A stretch of 64,000 bases of DNA. Origin: Gymnopus androsaceus JB14 (lineage: Eukaryota > Basidiomycota > Agaricomycetes > Agaricales > Omphalotaceae). Positions 23,010 through 34,633 of this stretch are shown here, piece after piece. Numbering within the stretch: the stretch's first letter is position 1; each line of letters starts with the position of its first letter. The position numbers and the translations under genes were made by a program. The notes under the pieces were generated by a model that did no database searches, was not told where the DNA came from, and saw nothing but the letters and a program-made list of their open reading frames with translations. Location: NCBI GenBank assembly GCA_009733575.1, contig ML769412.1, positions 62,001 to 126,000 of the forward strand, written 5' to 3'.

Positions 23010-24850
23010 TATCATAGGGATGCAATGCCAGAAAAAACGCTACAACTTCGAATAGAAATCAGTTTGAACCTCGACAACGAAGGATTTACACTCTGCATAC
23101 CTATGCAGATCTAATCCAAACAATTTCTGATGATAATAAAAATTAAGGATAAAATGCAACAGAAACAAATTATAAAAACAATAAGATGGAAATGAAAGTA
23201 GCAGATGAGTAGGGGACAAGAAGAAGATCCTTTGCAGACGATGTATTAGTCTATGCTGAGACAGAATGTAAGAAAGGCTTTACTTACTCTATTATCGACT
23301 GATTAATATCAGCGTGGGCACTTAATACACGAGGAAGTTTGTTGCACAGGTGCTGGTGTACTCGCTGTGCATCCCGGTCGACCGCAAGGGACTTTGACTA
23401 CGAATGTCGAACCGCAAGCCCGACATATAGTTTTAACTAGTGTACACATCAGGAAATGAGGACCAAGGACTGGTTAGTATGGTATAGTCATAACTCACCA
23501 AGATTTTAAAGAAGTAGTTCCATATATGTAGGTGCAACTTTCGCGGTCCAGAAAAACGCAACTTCAATCACATCGGGTGTATACGTTCGTTTTGTTTAAA
23601 GAAACAGCTCAGAAGTGGATAAACAATTTCCATCATATAGATTTAATCATTGCTTGGACCTGCATCAACAAACAACGTTATGACTACTTTGAGGGTGCCG
23701 ATAAATGGGAGTGGGCGCCAAGGCGCGCGCAGAATATTTGGTTTTTGTGGTAATAAGAGGATGGAGACATTTTGAGATAAGAATAGTAGCCAGAACTGGA
23801 CGGAATCGAACCTCCAGCTTTTCCATAAGGATACTGCGTGAACGTTCAGGGCATCCTCCATATCGATTCCAGAAAGGGCAAAGCAACGCCAAAAGAAACC
23901 CATGTCGCGTGCGATATCCGACATGGTACTTCAGGCTCAAAAAGCATTCAGACCTTAGAGTGATGTGAGATACAGGCTTGAAGTAAGAGATGGGCAGATA
24001 CTTACTACCATCGGGCCAGAATTGGAAACTCTTCCGGCCAGCATTTCCGAAAATGTCGCTTTGGGGTCGAAAACGCGTCACCAGGACAATAGCCTAGCTT
24101 CACATATTATTATATCGTTGGAAGCAGCCGACTGAGGCTCAGTGGAGGATTTTGAACTAATGCCTACATATTAGACAGCTAAGGATGTTGAGGAATGATC
24201 ATACAAGTTGTATTGTTTCAACAGAGATATTATTCTCATTGACAGGCTATATTTGTGTCTGTTTCAGAGAGATTAAGATATTATTACGGAGCTCGGAATG
24301 CGCCCTGTCCATAGCATTAAGACATGTAACTTCAAGGACAAGTTCATCGGCGTTAATACACCCTTCAAATGACGTGCATTATTTGTCCTTTTACTCGATT
24401 GTCAACTCTTCGATAAGTATAATGGGTAACCCAACTTGAGCCCATTTTTAGACTACGCTGTGTACATATCATCTATCTATCTACTTAAAAGTTTTGTCGA
24501 AGTTCTGACGTATTTTACGCTTTGACATGTACGTATTGCAGCCGGAAGTAAATAACCCCTCAGAACCAAATGCAGCCGAGTCCGCTGCCCCGTCTGCTGT
24601 CAAGACTACAAAACACCCTTGAATAGACATATACCCTCCGCTTCCAAAACATTCCTAATAGGATCACAAATCTCCCTACTGTACGGTGCATGCACCCTTC
24701 ATACTAGCGGAAACGCCGTCCAATATCAGCTGAGTCACTACACCACACGGTAAGCGCACGGCCCATGCCATCGCAGAATGATAAGCCCCAGCGTCGACGT
24801 AAACGTCTGAACAGACTTGTCCGGCCACTCAACAACGAACCGATGCAGAA
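23010..24850. repeat. Inverted segmental duplication, arm 2, proximal part
   Basis: This is the reverse complement of about 5630-7480, with scattered substitutions and indels. A sub-block (about 24140-24560) occurs a third time at 27140-27440 in direct orientation. On the minus strand, 23802-23812 reads GGTTCGATTCC, a match to an RNA polymerase III B-box, but no tRNA folds around it. Confidence 0.85.
24595..24850 (-). pseudogene. SPE3-LYS9 3' fragment (saccharopine dehydrogenase end)
   Basis: The reverse complement matches the last exon of the fusion gene from GGTCATGCTTC..CGGTTCGTTG through GGCCGGACAAGTCTGTTCAG, GATATTGGACGGCGTTT and GAGATTTGTGATCCTATTAG to GGGTGTTTTGTAG. It carries a deletion of about 20 bp (the GCACCGTTTGGGTTTGG part is absent) and many substitutions, and has no start. 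It is a non-functional 3' fragment copied with the flanking DNA. Nothing is recognisable from 24851 to the next gene except the repeat shared with 27.46-27.8 kb. Confidence 0.85.
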
Positions 24851-25486
24851 GCATGACCAACTCGTAAAGCCACAACATCTCCCAAGCTGAAACAACCAGG
24901 CAAGGATCAAGTCGCCGAAATCTTCTGATTCAAGCCATTCGTTGGAATCTCACTTTCTCCGCAGAGCCGAAGTTTATACTTCTCAAGTGCACCACTGATA
25001 CTATAGCGTCGGAAAAGACTGATTTTCTAGTATCAAGATCGACAAACAAAAGGATACGACCACCGGACCGAACAACCTTTTTTAGAATATGCCCCTAACT
25101 CGAGCTGCTTCTCGTTTTCCTACAACGACCATCAGTTGTCTCACTTCTTGGTCTTCAACTTGATTTGAACGAGGTATAATCACCTTTCCATTATCTTCTC
25201 AAGTGTACTGATATTGTATCGTCTAATACAGCTATTCCATCGATTTTCATCGAACGTCACTAGGCGAGTCTGCCTCTCGGGTCTCTTTGTCGGTCGTTCA
25301 TACCTAAATAGCTTGGTATTCCCATTTTTCACATGATTTCGAATATACCCATACTGATAATTATCGTCTACCTTTCCTTTCACTGTACAGTGAAGCATCC
25401 AATCCCAAGTGACAAGTGTCCTGCCAAACAAACTTCATCCACTCCATTACACCCGCACTCTCAGCTTACTTATCTAGCTCTGCAAC

Positions 25487-26643
25487 ATGACGAAACCTCG
25501 CTCATACTCCTTTAACACTGAACTCTCGCCAAACGTCATTGTCGTCGAGTCTTACGACTCCCCAAATCTAGCATCGCATAATCGCGCTGCATTAGTCTCC
25601 CAATTTCCGAACGTCATGGACATTATTAAGATAGTTAGAGACTATCTCACAACAACTGCTTTCCCTCAGACCTTGAACGAGTTTTTGATGCAACTCAGCC
25701 GCCAAGTCAGACAAGCGGCCCACACTTTGATTCTTGCACGAAAGATGAAGGGCACCGAGCCAACTCCTGAAGAGGTATTATCCTTCCTCTCAAACGATTT
25801 CCCCATAATCCACTTCGCCGAGCTCCAGAATGTTGAAGGCAGTGGCGACCGGGGATTATGGGGCTTTGTTGATACAGCGTTAGGGCCTAGTATCTACCTT
25901 GATGCAGGTCTATGTCGGGGATATGAAGAATTGTGCGGCGTGAGTAGGATCAATATTCAAATCGGCTCGCTTGACTCGTTTCCTGACCAATTTCTTAGAT
26001 TTCTCCTCCCAAGGACTGCAAACTTACACAAAACGATCTCTTCTTCCTCTTTGTAACTTCACTCCTCCACGAGCTCTCCCATTCTCTTTCCTGGCGATTC
26101 TTAAATCGCTATAATACTCGGCTGGACGAAGGTGAATCGGATGATCCTGAAAGCGGAAAAGCTTTCGAGGATACAGTCTTTGGGGGCTCGTTCGCTGTTG
26201 TCTGGAAACGAAATGGCGACAAGGGACAAATTTTGAAAGCAGTTGAATTCGAGCTCAGGAACAAGTCAAATAAAAGATTCTATAAAGTCACAGGTACCAT
26301 CTCGCTTAACATCCTAAGCCATGCAAGCAGAAACTTACTATATACATATCTTATAGCTGACGAGTTGAAGGTCTTCCGGCACAACCTTGTTCATATGAAA
26401 CCACACTTTCGGTTTCAACTCAACGGGACCTCATCGTGCGCTGGGGCTAAAATCCGCACAAGACCATTTCACGGAGACGAAATTGTTGCTGAGGACGAAG
26501 AAGAAACAGAATTAACTTCCATGAATCAACCCTTTCCTCCCACTCCAGCTGATTCCGATGACGAGGGTCGGTTCTATGTGACCACACACTGCACTGTTGC
26601 AGCCAGGAGAATGAATTCTATGATGTCGGAAGCTGGAATCTGA
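25487..26643 (+). CDS. HExxH-containing protein A (putative zinc metallopeptidase-like)
   Basis: Three exons (25487-25939, 25999-26293, 26357-26643) encode 344 residues. Exon 2 contains LFVTSLLHELSHSLSWRFL: an HExxH motif at about residues 175-179 inside a hydrophobic helix, the usual setting of the zincin catalytic helix. Downstream is a GGSFAVVWKR stretch; a third zinc ligand cannot be assigned by eye. The C-terminal part contains SSCAGAKIRTRPF and a Glu-rich acidic segment. No signal peptide is apparent, so a cytosolic or nuclear protein is likely. I do not recognise the family. Peptidase activity is inferred only from HExxH. A tandem paralogue follows at 27.8 kb. Confidence 0.68.
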
Positions 26644-27139
26644 AGTAAGAATAGGGACAAGGATGGAGTTCCATGTCTTTTTTTCAATATTTTTACCCTA
26701 ATAAGTATTCCGAGAATAAACATGGCTTGTGTTGTATGGTCTGCGAGATGTTCGAGGGTACCATTGCATTGACCAACAGAAACGTTCACCAAACCACAGA
26801 CTTCGAAGCTTCGGCAATAAATATCTTCATGTTTGATTTTAAAAACGAGTGTTGGAGTTACCGGCTACCATCGGAGCCCTGCAGCCACTCGAAAGCTTCT
26901 TGGCATCTCTCTGGATTGAAGCCCTCCTATACAAGGATCAATGCCAGAGAGCCAGCCAGCAGCCACTGCAGACTAGATAGGCTCTGGCAGTATTAGAAGC
27001 TTTGCAGGTGTGCCATATCCAGTGGGTCCTTTGCGTGGCAGCAATCAGATGTTCATTCAAAGACTGTTGTTTCTGGCCAGCCTCATGTAAGGTTTTGCAA
27101 GGTTCGCAAACATTTTTGTCAGTTAATCGGATTTGCTGA
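26644..27139. other. Spacer between tandem copies
   Basis: No gene or repeat could be supported in this stretch. Confidence 0.4.
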
Positions 27140-27440
27140 ATAAACTGGAGGATTTTGAACTCATGGCTATATAGTAGACAGACAAGGTTTATAGGGATGG
27201 TATTCTCATTGACAAGGTATATTTGAGTGAGATATCACTTGGATATCACTGCAAAGCTCAGAGCATGCCAATGTCTGTAACTTCAAAGACAGGGCCATCG
27301 CTGATACATCCTTCAAATAACATGCCTTATTTTTTCTTGATAATGATAATAGTGTATCCTAGCTTGAACTCTATCTACTTACAAGCTTTGTCGAGTATTT
27401 TACGCTTTGACATGTACGTAATGCAGTCGGAGAACCAAAT
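27140..27440 (+). repeat. Third copy of the 24.14-24.56 kb block
   Basis: It shares GGAGGATTTTGAACT, the 'cattgacaaggtatattt' region, the CCTTCAAAT segment and ACGCTTTGACATGTACGTA with 24.14-24.56 kb, in the same orientation. It marks the start of the second unit of a tandem duplication that contains HExxH protein B. Confidence 0.75.
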
Positions 27441-27826
27441 GCAGACGAGCGTGCGATTTTGTCCGGCGGGAGCCTTTTTTATGCCCCTAACTGAGACTCG
27501 AACTTCTTGTTTTCCTACAACGAGCATCTTGGATCGTTCAAATTGGTTCGAACGAGGTATAGTCACCTTCCCGTTATCTTCTCAAGTGTACTGATATTGT
27601 ATCGCCTATAGTACAGCTGTTCTATCGACTTTCATCAAACGTCACTGGGCAAGTTTGCCTCTCGAGTCTTATTTCGGTCCTCCGTACCTTCACAGCTTGG
27701 TATACTCAGCTTCCCTCATGATTTCGATACACTCATACTGATAATTATCATCTATCTATCTTTCACTGCAAAGTGACGCCTTTAATTCCAAGTGTCCTTG
27801 TCAAACTTCCTCCCTCGCAATCTCCC

Positions 27827-28946
27827 ATGACGAGACCTCGCTCTTATACTTTTAACTCTGAAATCTCTCCGAGTGTCGTTGTCGTTGAGACTTACGACTC
27901 CCCAAATCTAACCTCGCATGATCTCGCTACATCGACCTCCAAATTCCCGAACTTTATGGCCGTTATAAAGATAATTAGAAGCTATCTCACATCGACCGTT
28001 CCCCCTCATACCTCGAACCGGTTTTTAACGCAACTCAATATCCAAATCAGCGAGGCGGCTCACACTTTGATTTTTGCGGAAGAGATGAAAGGCCCCGAGC
28101 CAGCTGAGGAAGACGTATTGTCCTTCCTGGCAGACGATTTGCCCAATAATACATATCGCGGATCTCCAGAATGATGAACGCAGTGGTGACCGGGGATTAC
28201 GGGGGTTCGTCGAAACAGCGTTAGGACCTAGTATCTACCTTGATGCAGGTCTATGTCGGGGATATGAAGAATTGTGTGGCGTGAGTAGGCTCAATGTTCA
28301 AATCGGCTCACTTGACTCGTTTCCTGACCGATTTCTTAGACTTCTCCTCCCAAGGACTGTAAACTCACACAAAACGATCTCTTTTCCCTCCTGGTGGCTT
28401 CCCTCCTCCACGGACTCTCCCATTCTCTTTCTTGGAGATTTTTAAACCATTCCAACACTCCTCGCCTGGACGAAGATACGAACGAACCAGAAAGTGGAAA
28501 TGCCTTCGAGGAAGCCGTCTTTGGGGGCACATTTGCTGTCGTTTGGGAGAGAAATAGTGACAAGGGCCAAATTCTAAAAGCGGCTGGTATCGAGCTAAGA
28601 AAGAAATCGAATAAGAGATACTACAAAGTGCAAGGTACCATCTCGCTTTTACAGCCTAAGCCATGCAAGCAGAAACTTACTACACATATATCTTATAGCC
28701 GACGAGCTGAAGGCCTTCCAATATAACCTTACTAATATGAAACGACACTTCTGTTTCCAACTAAACGGGCCCTCATCGTGCGCAGGAGCGAAAATACGCA
28801 CCAGACCGTTTCATGGGGACGACATTGTTGAGGACGAAGATCCCGAATTAAGTTCTACGAATCAAGCTTCAGACGACGAGGATCCATTCCATGTGACCAC
28901 CCATTGTGCTGTTGCATTCAGGAGAATGAATATGAGGTCACAGTGA
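27827..28946 (+). pseudogene. HExxH paralogue B, catalytic Glu lost and frameshifted
   Basis: It has the same exon layout as protein A and high identity throughout (MTRPRSYTFNSEIS against MTKPRSYSFNTELS; GPSIYLDAGLCRGYEELCG conserved exactly). There are two lesions. An extra base near 28144-28149 in CCCAATAATA shifts the frame, giving a stop at about residue 115. The motif reads HGLSH instead of HELSH, removing the glutamate that would activate water in a zincin. The remainder (ADELKAFQYNL, SSCAGAKIRTRPFHGDD) stays alignable and in frame after the shift. It is most simply a decayed tandem duplicate. If the frameshift were a sequencing error, it would be a full-length catalytically dead paralogue. 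Confidence 0.75.
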
Positions 28947-29179
28947 GAATAGGTCATGATCATCAGGCAAAGACAGAGCTCAGTGTCTTGTTTTCAAAAT
29001 AATTGTACACCAATATACACAAAGTATTCTGAGAATAAATGATAAGAATTGTTCAAAGGAAGGAAGAACTATGTTACACAGCTTGGTCCAAGAATTGCAT
29101 GGCTGGTTGGACTGAGGAGTAACCCGATGCATATCTGCCAGTCTGCGAGATGTTCGATAGCAATAAGTTTCTACAATGC

Positions 29180-31310
29180 TCAACTAGATGCAGATTTATC
29201 AAGAGTAGTAGTAGTATCAAAACTATCCGAAGCAGAATACAAATCAAAATAAGACGCAGGAAGCCCTCCCTGTATCGCCAAAGACACCTTCTGTTGCTTC
29301 CACGCAGAAAAAATAGGATCCGACGAGTCTATCATCATATCCTCCACCGGATTCCGATCCAAAAACCGAATAAATAACAAGAATCGTTCAGAGCAAATAA
29401 GAGGATCGTAGAAATTGAATGACATTGTCTGTGCCATTTCTGAATTGGGTTCGGCAGATCGATACATTAGCCAAGTAAAGTCGCAGCCGAATCTGGCTCG
29501 TGTTGTATGGTCTGCGAGACGTTCGATGCATCGCTCGATATCATCGAGACAGAGAAGGGAGTATCGACGTACGTCATCTGAGCCGTCGCGCCAGCAGAAT
29601 AGGAAAATGTAAGATACGTCTAGGATGCTTTGATAGTTTAGTGCGGAGCCGTCGAAGGAGCATTGAACGAAATGGCGGATGGTATGAGTGATTTGAAGGA
29701 GTAAATCTAGGTAATGAATGTTAGTGGGTGATAATCCATCAAAGTAAAAACAACGTTGAACGCACCTTCATCTGTATCAATAGCTAGGCCAAATCGCAGT
29801 TCAGCGGCCAGCTGAGAAATGTAATGAGACTGCTGCGCATGACTGGTAGTGTCACCATTAATATCGCGGAGCAAAAGTTCAATGGCAAACTTTTGGCGGT
29901 CTTGAGAACGAGGAAGATTCTTGATAAGGTCGCAGTACAGATAGTACCGAGACTTGAGATTGTTTTTCCCAATCGCAGCCATCAATGTCTCCTCGGAGAG
30001 TTCTTCTAGACAATAGAAGATGTGTGGAGTCATGGACACGTTATCTCTGTACTCGGAGTAGACCCAGTGCATAGCTGCGCCGAGGCAATCTTCTTCGGGA
30101 TGGACTGCATTCGCAAAGCGACCGCACATTCGATCGCCAGCAGTCCAATCTTTGATTCGGGATATGGAGTGAACATGGAATGAGGTATTCAAACCTTGAG
30201 CCCTACGAATGATGCGCTCAAAAAGACGCGTAAAGGAATGGATTACGCGGTAAAATATCCATGCCTGAGGTGATTTGTAGGCACATGGAAGTTTCGCGTT
30301 TGTCATGAGCACCAGAGCGGGTAGAATTGTGGTCATATACACTAGGAGCAGTGCGACTCCGAATCTCTAGTGTCAGCACAACAGCAACGATGGTGTTCAA
30401 GGACCATAAAAGATCCAAAATACCAGCGAAGAATAGCACGAGAGCGGACTGCAGCAGAAGAGGTAGAGCGGATAGAATGTCATCCACTTTCCACTTCTGG
30501 AAGCTTTCCAGCCGTGTCTGGCGGAGCATTAACGCGTCTTTGGGGCTGAGAGCAGCATCTCGTCGGTATTCGCGGAGCCATTGTTTACAAAGGATACCAA
30601 TGATTGCGCAGGAAAGACTCAACGCGAGGCTGGAGAACCAAAACACGTTGACGCGTATGGCGAGAGGAGTGACAGAAAAGGCTGAATTAGATGGTTCGAG
30701 CGAGATCGTATTGCTGCCGTTTTGAAACTGCTGTATGATTTGCAGTAGAATTAAATTCGTGTTCTGGTCTGGTGGTGGTTGTAGCCACGCATATGATTCG
30801 ATTAAAAAAGCGGTGACAGCAGCGGAAAAGAGACCAGCCTGTAAGCAAGTTGGTTATGGCTTTTTATAGGGCAAAAAGCATACTCACAAACACCAAAAGA
30901 GCATCAATATCTTCTCGCCACCCACGGCATCCATCCTCATCATAAACGTCTATACGCTTCATGACGTTCTCCCAGTGATCACCTGTTTTTGCTGTTAGAG
31001 CATAGCGATAACCTTGATCAGCATTCGTCCATAGTCTTGAGGACAGCTAGTAAAATTATTCTATCATAAGTATTATTCAAAGGCGGCAGCTACTGAATAA
31101 ACTGACCGGAACTTCGTTTATCGTTTTCGCGGAATGTGCACGAACGGATCCGGACAGGGAGGGTCTTTGAAATTCAAAGCTCTGGCTGTCGTCTGCAACC
31201 ATGTTCAGCTGCTGGTAGCGTAGTTTGAGGAGGTTTTCTTCAATGTTGCTTGTGCTCCATCCAGAATAAGAGCCGCTGTCAGTGATTTCGGGATGATCAT
31301 TCGAATTACC
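29180..31310 (-). pseudogene. DUF6535-type membrane protein, possibly frameshifted
   Basis: Reading the minus strand, exons give LSSRLWTNADQGYR, then DHWENVMKRIDVYDEDGCRGW, EDIDALLVFAGLFSAAVTAFL, then VNVFWFSSLALSLSCAIIGI with LCKQWLREYRRD, RLESFQKWKVDDILSALPLL and a further membrane segment. This is the signature arrangement of the large agaricomycete DUF6535 family: about four TM helices, the conserved KQWLREY, and a variable soluble C-terminal region (here ending TTTTLDKSASS). Its function is unknown. Near 30355-30362 the frame must move by one base between VAVVLTLEI and GVALLLVYMTTILPAL, with no room for an intron. The 5' end could not be fixed, because an in-frame TAA precedes the first recognised exon. 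Confidence 0.75.
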
Positions 31311-31573
31311 CTCAACAGCTTTTTTGATTTATGAATTCCAGTGTCCTTCTCGCAGTGTTGAGATGTTTAGTTCCACGCAGAAAGCTGGGCGCTGTGGTAG
31401 CTTGTAGCTTGTACATAGTAGCATCGATGAGAGGTGGTCATGAGAGATGAGAGGTGGTCCGAGGAGTAGAAGCAGTCGAAATTTTGTTGGTCGCTCCGGT
31501 CCGGGCTCCCGATTCTTTCCTTTCACTTTCATCTGCCTCGACGCCGACTGCGTGACGCTGGACGACGAAGCGC

Positions 31574-33511
31574 ATGCATAGTCTGAAATCTCTTGCAGGC
31601 TATGTAATCCATCCCTATAATGCCACTGGCATTCGCTCAAGTTGTAGACGTGGTTCACACTCGACTACTTTTGGGAAGCCATTTCATGTAGCAAGGAATC
31701 GAATCGTTGGACGTGCGGACGTTTGCCAAGTGCGGCACATGTGGAAATCCCAGTCATCCAACTCAAGGCCGCTTTCACCAGAAGAAGAAGAAGCTGGGAG
31801 ATCAGCTATCCTAGAAAAGGTTATGAATGGACGTCAGCCTACGGATCTCATGTTACGCTGTGAGTCTTGGTCGTTTTACATGTAAATCTTTGACTTATGC
31901 TGGTTCAGGCACTGTCTTGGATGCAGAAGGTACCTGAAAAACAAGCTTTCGCGTATATTGGAAACTAAATAAGGCTCGTAGGCAATGTGAAGACAATTTC
32001 CGGACAGTTCAAAAAATCTGATCTCAGTGCTGAGCATCAGTTGAATGTTAGCTCTTTCGCACGTCCTGGCATGTTATTACATCTAATGCACCGTTTACAG
32101 CCTCGGGATCTCCGTAAAATTGACTCCAGAGTACCAAATCTTGTCCCCACCATTCTGGTCAGAAAGCAAGCTATCCTAGTGGGTATCCGTCTCTTGTGTT
32201 TTGGGTCTGCCTAAATAATTTGCAGGTAAACATTCTTCATATCCGAGCTCTCATAAAAGCCGATACTGTGGTGCTTTTTGATTCCTATGGTTCCGCCGAT
32301 TCAAGGCTACACTCTGTGTATCTCTATCATCTCGAGGTAGGTATTCTATCCTTCACGACTGCATCTTACTTACATGTATACAGCACAATTTAAAACTCAA
32401 AGGGTCCGGATTGCCTTACGAGTTTCGGTATGATTTACTTTTTCACCTCAAGCGAATTCTCTTTCAAACATCGTCGTAGAGCCTTGGAATCTACTCTACT
32501 GTCCGTCTTATCTGCTCTGGAAGAGGAAATGGTGAGTATTGGTTGTATTTAGACTGAGAAAATATCCACTTACCTTCATCCATCCAGGTTTTCATTCGGA
32601 CGCTGGTGAGCGGTCTTTTGGCCGAGCTCGAGGACAACATCGACCATGATCGATTCAAACGATTATTACACTATTCCCGACGCTTGGCCAGTTTCCAAAG
32701 TCGGGCAAAACTAGCAAGTCATAGTCAAACTTTTGCTAGAGCTGGTCTAATACCTTCTCCAGGTCGGCGAGGCCATCGATGAAGTCCTTACTCAAGGTCA
32801 ATTCTTCCCACCCTCATCACCTTTGAAGCATATTAAATGAGCGTATTAGACGAGGATATGGTGGCCATGTATTTGACGGACAAGAAAAATGGCGTTGCAC
32901 ACAGTTCTCTTGAACATGAGGAGCTCGAGATGCTCCTTGAATCATTCTCCAAGCAAGTGGAGGAAATTGTTAACGAAGTTGGAAATATAGACGTATGCGC
33001 GCTTTCACCTTGCACGAAATACAGCCCGTCTAATTTGTATCCCAGACTAATGTACAATCGACACAAGAAATCGTCGAGCTTATTCTAGACTCTAATCGTA
33101 ATGCTCTCCTAGCTCTGGATCTTAAAGTCAGTCCTTTGGTCGGTTTATAAGAAAGTCCGCCCGCTAACCGTCCGTCACCCAGGTTTCTATCGCGACGTTT
33201 GGCGTTGGAACCGGAGCCTTGATGACTGGTCTTTTGGGAATGAATGTACGCCGTGCTCCTGCTAGTGCTGATTTAACTCTGCGGGTATCTGATACTTCGT
33301 TCCGTTGCAGTTAACCAATCATTTCGAGAGCCATCCATATGCGTTTTACGCCATGACAGGAGCCGCGGGACTCGCCTCCTTCCTGGTCGCATTTATCGGG
33401 TTCCGAAAATTGGCCAACTTGCGGAAAATCGGGCTTTCTCGTTCTCCGAAGCCACAGAGGCCCTGGCTTCCTCTTCCTTTACGACGAAGATCTCAAGACG
33501 GGTGGTTCTGA
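31574..33511 (+). CDS. MRS2: MRS2/LPE10-type mitochondrial magnesium channel
   Basis: About eleven short exons join cleanly. The N-terminus (MHSLKSLAGYVIHPYNATG, Arg-rich) fits a mitochondrial presequence. Family landmarks follow in order: PRDLRKID, VPTILVRKQAILVNILHIRA, ALIKAD..LFDSYG, LPYEFRALESTLLSVLSALE, AKLVGEAIDEVL, a helical ELEMLLESF region, then TM1 ending in the universal GMN selectivity motif (GLLGMN) and TM2 (FYAMTGAAGLASFLVAFIGF). CorA/MRS2 proteins form pentameric Mg2+ channels in the inner mitochondrial membrane. One intron (about 32711-32762) appears to start with GCAAGT, a GC-AG intron. The gene is divergent from the DUF6535 gene with a spacer of only about 250 bp. It is intact. 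Confidence 0.93.
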
Positions 33512-34394
33512 AGGATACATACATGCAGATTAATTCGCATGCATGGCGCTCCTACGTGCTTTTTGCTGCTCACAACTCGTGATCATGATACAGAAGGCGT
33601 GCTCGCCGTCTTCTCGCCCTCAGCTCATCATATATGAACAACAAACGGACTGACTATTGGAAGGTTCCTTCTAATCAAAACACAGATTACATATCTGTGG
33701 ACATCCTATGCGTGTAACAACATGCTTGGGTTGTCGCAGCGATACCTCTTTCGTCCTACCATACGAGGCTATTAGTAGCCGTATTAGTCCACAAAGAATA
33801 TTATCTGCATATAAACATTCGAACATTATTCAGGCAGCTCTTCGACCTCCAGCAGACGCTGTTTCGGTTTCATATTCTTGATGGACAGTCTGCTACCCCT
33901 TGTTTCCTGTTCCGCCTACCGCAGGGATATTGAAGCGCTTGAAGTTGCGCGCTGACTGACGGTGATGCACAGATATAATTGGAATTGATTCAACTTGAAG
34001 CTTTGAAGCACCGTTCACCATACGAACGAAAGTCCCAGTATCGACCACTGCCTCCTGCTCACCAGGTATCTCGGCAAGCTCCTCTGTCCAATTCCCGCGA
34101 AATGTGGCTACAAGGTAGCAGCTCCTGCTCAAATTTTTGAGGTATGTAGGTATGTATGTACACTAGCGTCGCACAGCTACAAGTGAAACAAACAGTTCCA
34201 TTTGAGCCCGTAGCTCAAGCGCTCAAACTAAAATAGGCATTTGATGGTATATGTTCAAAGCGGAATGTCGTTGATTGCTTTCAACTTCACCGGTACATCC
34301 TTTCGAACATGGCTGTGAAGACAACGGGAATAACATACACTAAAGTCTCAGTCAATTTCAATTCGTTTTGATACGATAGCTTTAATGTGTTTAA
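33512..34394. other. Intergenic with a ~65-bp direct repeat
   Basis: The sequence GATTGCTTTCAACTTCACCG near 34273 is repeated, diverged, near 34408 (GATTGTTTTCAACTTTACCG), each followed by GTACATCCT. A minus-strand frame at 33893-34132 has protein-like composition but no recognisable family. Confidence 0.5.
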
Positions 34395-34527
34395 AAGCGG
34401 ATTGTCATTGATTGTTTTCAACTTTACCGGTACATCCTCTGGTAGGATGGCTGTGGAGGGAACGCCCGGGGCTCAGTTCATGATGACAGCTACATCAATC
34501 CTTCTCGGTAATGTCAGGAAGAAGACC

Positions 34528-34534
34528 TATAAAA
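34528..34534 (+). promoter_or_regulatory. TATA box of GH26-like gene copy 1
   Basis: TATAAAA lies about 100 bp before the ATG at 34634. The equivalent in copy 2 is TATAAAT at 40135-40141. Confidence 0.5.
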
Positions 34535-34633
34535 CGGGGGTTTGTTCTGGGTGAGTTTCTTTACCCCTCGAGTTGACCTCAGGATAGTCATTGGAGTAGA
34601 CCTCCCTCCCAGCCTCCTCACTGTCGTTGAATC

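Noticed and set aside
23802..23812. Pol III B-box-like GGTTCGATTCC on the minus strand, possible tRNA or SINE
   Set aside because: No acceptor or anticodon stem forms around it, no convincing A-box is upstream, and the arm 1 copy has lost the motif.
33893..34132. Minus-strand 79-codon frame with protein-like composition
   Set aside because: No start context, no extension on either side and no recognisable family; at best an unidentified relic.
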